Source: Mycolicibacterium bacteremicum (lineage in GTDB: Bacteria; Actinomycetota; Actinomycetes; Mycobacteriales; Mycobacteriaceae). From it: DNA of 64,000 nucleotides. The translations under genes and the position numbers were made by a program. This document shows positions 61,753 through 64,000 of the stretch, piece by piece. The DNA lies in the NCBI RefSeq assembly GCF_002086115.1, contig NZ_MVHJ01000008.1, forward strand, positions 1 to 64,000, in the 5' to 3' direction. How positions within the stretch are numbered: the first letter of the stretch is position 1; the number at the start of each line of letters is the position of its first letter. The notes under the pieces were generated by a model, which saw only the letters and a program-made list of their open reading frames with translations, was not told the origin of the DNA and did not search any database.

Positions 61753-62451
61753 GTTCTCCCTAACTCGGCGAGCCCGTTGAGAGCCGATCGTGTGAGCGGA
61801 TCTGAGAAATCCACACGCTGTTCTCACCGTTCGCTAATTGTTGACGGGTGAAATTTAGCGGGGCGGCACCGGCCCGGCAACGCGTGCGGTGATGTGTCAC
61901 CTACGTGCGGGTGGCGGGATCAAAGTTTGCTGGCTCGGCGGGGTCGACGACGACGGGCGGGAATGTAACGGTTGTCGGCCGGAAGCGCGCGCGCAACCTC
62001 GAATACCGTCCCAGGACCAACCACGCGGCACCGCCGGTCAGATAAAAGTCCTGGTCAAACCGACAACGTACGTGATCCGCAGCGCCGTGTACGCGCCACT
62101 GGTCAGTGGCACTGTCACCAGCAGGGCACCGTTTCCGAGTCGGAGCGGACCACCTACGCGTTAGCCACGCTCCATCCGACCGTGTCGTTACAGTGACAAA
62201 GACCACATTTTTCCCGGGAATTGTTCATCCCGCGTTTACTTTCACCACTGAGAACAATGCGGTGACCTGCATGGATAAGCCTGTCAGACGGACGCGCGAA
62301 AACTGTGTGGCACCCGGGCGTCCTGGCTCGTCAACATCGACCGGGCAGGCCACCGCGGGCTGCGCAAGCGGTTATCGGACATCGCCGGACCGTCGTTTGC
62401 CGACCAGCCCGGATTGCTCCTCCGACCGGGTGCCGGGCGCTGCGCAGCAAA
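61753..62451. promoter_or_regulatory. Gene-free region upstream of mspA copy 1
   Basis: About 700 bases with no convincing gene. The part at 61807-61889 resembles 63721-63807 upstream of copy 2 (shared TCCACA, GTTGAC and AATGCGTGCGG or GCAACGCGTGCGG blocks), so it probably holds the promoter. The stretch 62190-62280 is AT-rich. Nothing else was identified. Confidence 0.5.
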
Positions 62452-62479
62452 ACACCCGGCCGGTGAACCGGCCGGGTGT
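62452..62479 (-). terminator. Terminator after secreted protein 3
   Basis: A 12-bp stem ACACCCGGCCGG (62452-62463) with CCGGCCGGGTGT (62468-62479), TGAA loop, followed on the minus strand by TTTT. Confidence 0.8.
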
Positions 62480-62506
62480 CTTTGTCGAAACGAGGTTATC
62501 GCGTTG

Positions 62507-62860
62507 TCACCAGTCGCCGATGGGCGGGCTGAAGACGAATGCGCCGTTGGCCTCCAGGTTGAACGGCGCGGCCTTGGTGCCGGGCACCGCCTTGACGGTG
62601 TCGACGTGCACACCCTCGCCCTGCGCGTGCACGATGCCGGCGTCGGCGTTGCGGGTGTCACCGAACCCGCGGGCCTCGCCGTAGTCGGCGACGCGCAGCG
62701 CGTTGTCATCGATCAGGATGGCCTGCCGGCTGGTGACATACGGCGCGGGCGCCGACTCCTGAACCTCGGCACTTGCGGTGGCGGCGCCGAGGCCGGCCAG
62801 CAGTGTGGCGCCGGCGAACGAACCGATGCCGACGACCGCGATCTTGGTGAATGCAGCCAT
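62507..62860 (-). CDS. Small secreted protein 3 of the porin-locus family
   Basis: 117 residues, ATG after GGAAGG. Signal peptide LLAGLGAATASA, mature EVQESAPAPYV...PPIGDW. Mature part differs from copy 1 by four residues and from copy 2 by four. 98 bases downstream of mspA copy 2, so it is probably expressed with that porin. Confidence 0.83.
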   Translation of the reverse strand: MAAFTKIAVVGIGSFAGATLLAGLGAATASAEVQESAPAPYVTSRQAILIDDNALRVADYGEARGFGDTRNADAGIVHAQGEGVHVDTVKAVPGTKAAPFNLEANGAFVFSPPIGDW

Positions 62861-62896
62861 GAATTTCAGCCTTCCGTTCTTGTGGGGTCCCGGTGG

Positions 62897-62936
62897 CACC
62901 ATGTGGCCCGCCTGCCGGAGCGCGGACCACATGGTG
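62897..62936. repeat. CACCATGTGG/CCACATGGTG hairpin between porin 2 and secreted protein 3
   Basis: A perfect 10-bp stem (62897-62906 with 62927-62936), 20-base loop, no U run. Could set the ratio of the two products by partial termination or processing. Confidence 0.55.
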
Positions 62937-62958
62937 ACGTCGGATCAGGGGCGAACGG

Positions 62959-63612
62959 TCAGTTCATGTTCCAGGGCTCGCCGTAGGTGGTCACGCTGTC
63001 ACCCTCGGCCGCGATCAGACGAGCGTAGGGACGCAGCAGCACACCACCGGCAGCACCGGTCACCGTGCCATGAGCATTCGACACCGCCACAGCACCCTCG
63101 GCACCGGCCACCTCAGCAGAGAAGGTCGCCACTTCCTGGATACCGGGGCCATTGCCCAGATCGGCGCTGATCGACGCACCCGGGAACAGCGGCGGGGTCA
63201 CGATCGCCGGAATCACATCGAAGTCAATGCCCGCAGGACCGGCGTAGCCGTAGTCCTGACCGTCGAACGCGATGTTCGGAGTGGTGTAGCTGAAGTTGAT
63301 ACCCACACCCAGCGACCACGGGAAACCAACCTGGTAACCCAGCTCCAACGTGCCCTCGAAGTCCTCGGCACCCGGGCCGGCCACGATGTACTTCGCCTTA
63401 CCCGAGTGGAACCACTCACGGGTCAGCCGGTTGCGATCCAACGGGAACACACCATTGAGGAACGTGTCCCACTGCTGAATGGTCAGCGTCCGGTCCTTGC
63501 CATCCACGAGGCTGAGCTCGTTGTCCAGACCTGCGTTCGAGGTGCCCGTGCTCACGAACATCGCCGCGATAGCCGCGATCATCGCGAGAAACACCCGACT
63601 GAATGCCTTCAT
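62959..63612 (-). CDS. mspA: MspA-family outer-membrane porin, copy 2
   Basis: 217 residues. Same signal peptide and mature sequence as copy 1 except YGYAGPAGI for YGTLGPAGL, all in the constriction loop. The coding DNA is identical elsewhere apart from one synonymous base, while flanking DNA differs, a sign of gene conversion. Confidence 0.97.
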   Translation of the reverse strand: MKAFSRVFLAMIAAIAAMFVSTGTSNAGLDNELSLVDGKDRTLTIQQWDTFLNGVFPLDRNRLTREWFHSGKAKYIVAGPGAEDFEGTLELGYQVGFPWSLGVGINFSYTTPNIAFDGQDYGYAGPAGIDFDVIPAIVTPPLFPGASISADLGNGPGIQEVATFSAEVAGAEGAVAVSNAHGTVTGAAGGVLLRPYARLIAAEGDSVTTYGEPWNMN

Positions 63613-63935
63613 GTTCTCCCTAAGCTGTGCCGACGGTTTTGTCCACCGTGTTGTTGATGTGCCACCCCGGCCCTAAACCGGAACTTCACACCTCGCAAGA
63701 GCTGCATGTGATCGGAATTAGAAACTCCACATTTAGTTCTTACGATTTACTCATCGTTGACATCGAGCAACATAACGGTGCGGCATCCACGCGGCAATGC
63801 GTGCGGGTTTTCGGCTCGGCACCCGGCCACACTTCCTGCCGGTTTGCTGGGATTGCAGTGCCGGTGACCTGTGAACCGCGCCGGCAGCGGAGCAAGATAC
63901 TGCTCTCAGCTTTGCCGCGCATGTCGGGACAAACA
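63613..63935. promoter_or_regulatory. Gene-free region upstream of mspA copy 2
   Basis: About 320 bases. Contains the conserved block 63721-63807. The rest shows no gene that I trust. Confidence 0.5.
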
Positions 63936-63976
63936 CCGAGAACGGCTGGAATCAGGAAGATTCCAGCCGTTCTCGG
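63936..63976 (-). terminator. Perfect 18-bp hairpin terminator at the right edge
   Basis: 63936-63953 pairs with 63959-63976, five-base loop. It lies 12 bases past a TGA at 63989-63991 on the minus strand, so it probably ends a gene that begins beyond the window. Confidence 0.75.
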
Positions 63977-63988
63977 CGAAAACACTGC

Positions 63989-64000
63989 TCAGCCGTGGTG
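63989..64000 (-). CDS. Possible last codons of a gene beyond the window
   Basis: Three codons ending His-His-Gly and then TGA on the minus strand. The reason to note it is the terminator directly after. Identity unknown. Confidence 0.3.
   Translation of the reverse strand, partial: HHG

Noticed and set aside
61889-62164. 91-codon plus-strand frame in the porin 1 upstream region
   Set aside because: Weak composition, no ribosome site, opposite to the likely promoter.
63740-63985. 81-codon minus-strand frame upstream of porin 2
   Set aside because: No ribosome site and no domain, crosses the conserved upstream block and the terminator at 63936.

Overview
The window is very GC-rich, uses many GTG starts and leaderless promoters with TANNNT -10 boxes, and carries two MspA-family outer-membrane porins. 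Its gene order follows the M. tuberculosis Rv1026 to Rv0985c region in near-inverted layout (ppx2, DUF501, ftsB-like, eno, lpqU, mazG, mfd, TetR, glmU, prs, lpqT, rplY, pth, pks16, ispE, ksgA, rpfB, tatD, metS, pabB, rsmI, pmt, arcA, soxR, alkB-like, pat, glpR, rimJ, glp/moeA, galU, 5-FCL, fmdB, mscL). Together these point to chromosomal DNA of a rapidly growing mycobacterium (Mycolicibacterium type). Porins of this class are a hallmark of that group. I see no prophage, transposase or CRISPR array.

Layout. 1-5.2 kb: end of an unknown Pro/Ala-rich protein, a terminator, a membrane protein, then a minus-strand block ppx2/DUF501/FtsB-like/enolase/lytic transglycosylase. 5.3-7.5 kb: efeO-efeB (haem/iron), with an IdeR-like box and no efeU in the window. 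7.5-11.3 kb: a four-gene unit of a small membrane protein, a His-rich PepSY protein, a PCu(A)C copper chaperone and a second Tat-exported DyP peroxidase, behind a palindromic operator that overlaps a leaderless promoter. 11.3-16.6 kb: mazG-mfd and a TetR regulator. 16.6-22.6 kb: tRNA-Gln, glmU, prs, arsC-like, lpqT, SDR, rplY, pth. 22.6-30.6 kb: phosphoesterase, DUF998, pks16, ispE, ksgA, rpfB, tatD. 30.6-39.9 kb: metS-gdhA, an oxidoreductase plus ECF41 sigma factor, pabB, rsmI, pmt. 40-43.6 kb: photolyase, arginine deiminase, SoxR, AlkB-like repair enzyme. 43.6-53.5 kb: lipoproteins, shikimate-dehydrogenase-like enzyme with cAMP-dependent acetyltransferase, regulators and small membrane proteins, tRNA-Ala. 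53.5-60 kb: glpR, rimJ, glp/moeA, galU, 5-FCL, fmdB, SAF protein, mscL. 60-64 kb: two nearly identical mspA-type porins interleaved with three nearly identical small secreted proteins of no family known to me.

How the parts relate. Several units serve the cell envelope: RpfB and the LpqU-type transglycosylase, GlmU, GalU, IspE, Pmt, porins and MscL. DNA repair is represented by Mfd, photolyase and the AlkB-like enzyme with a LexA box. Redox and metal handling appears as EfeOB, the copper/DyP unit and SoxR. The strongest candidates for undescribed biology are the porin/secreted-protein cassettes at the right end, the copper-linked DyP unit with its operator, the ECF41 target promoter next to its sigma gene, and two divergent gene pairs whose leaderless promoters share a single overlapping -10 dyad.

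Limits. All calls come from reading the sequence. No searches were run, so family names rest on recognised motifs and gene order. Start codons were chosen from ribosome-binding sites, overlaps with neighbours and leaderless -10 spacing, and some remain uncertain.
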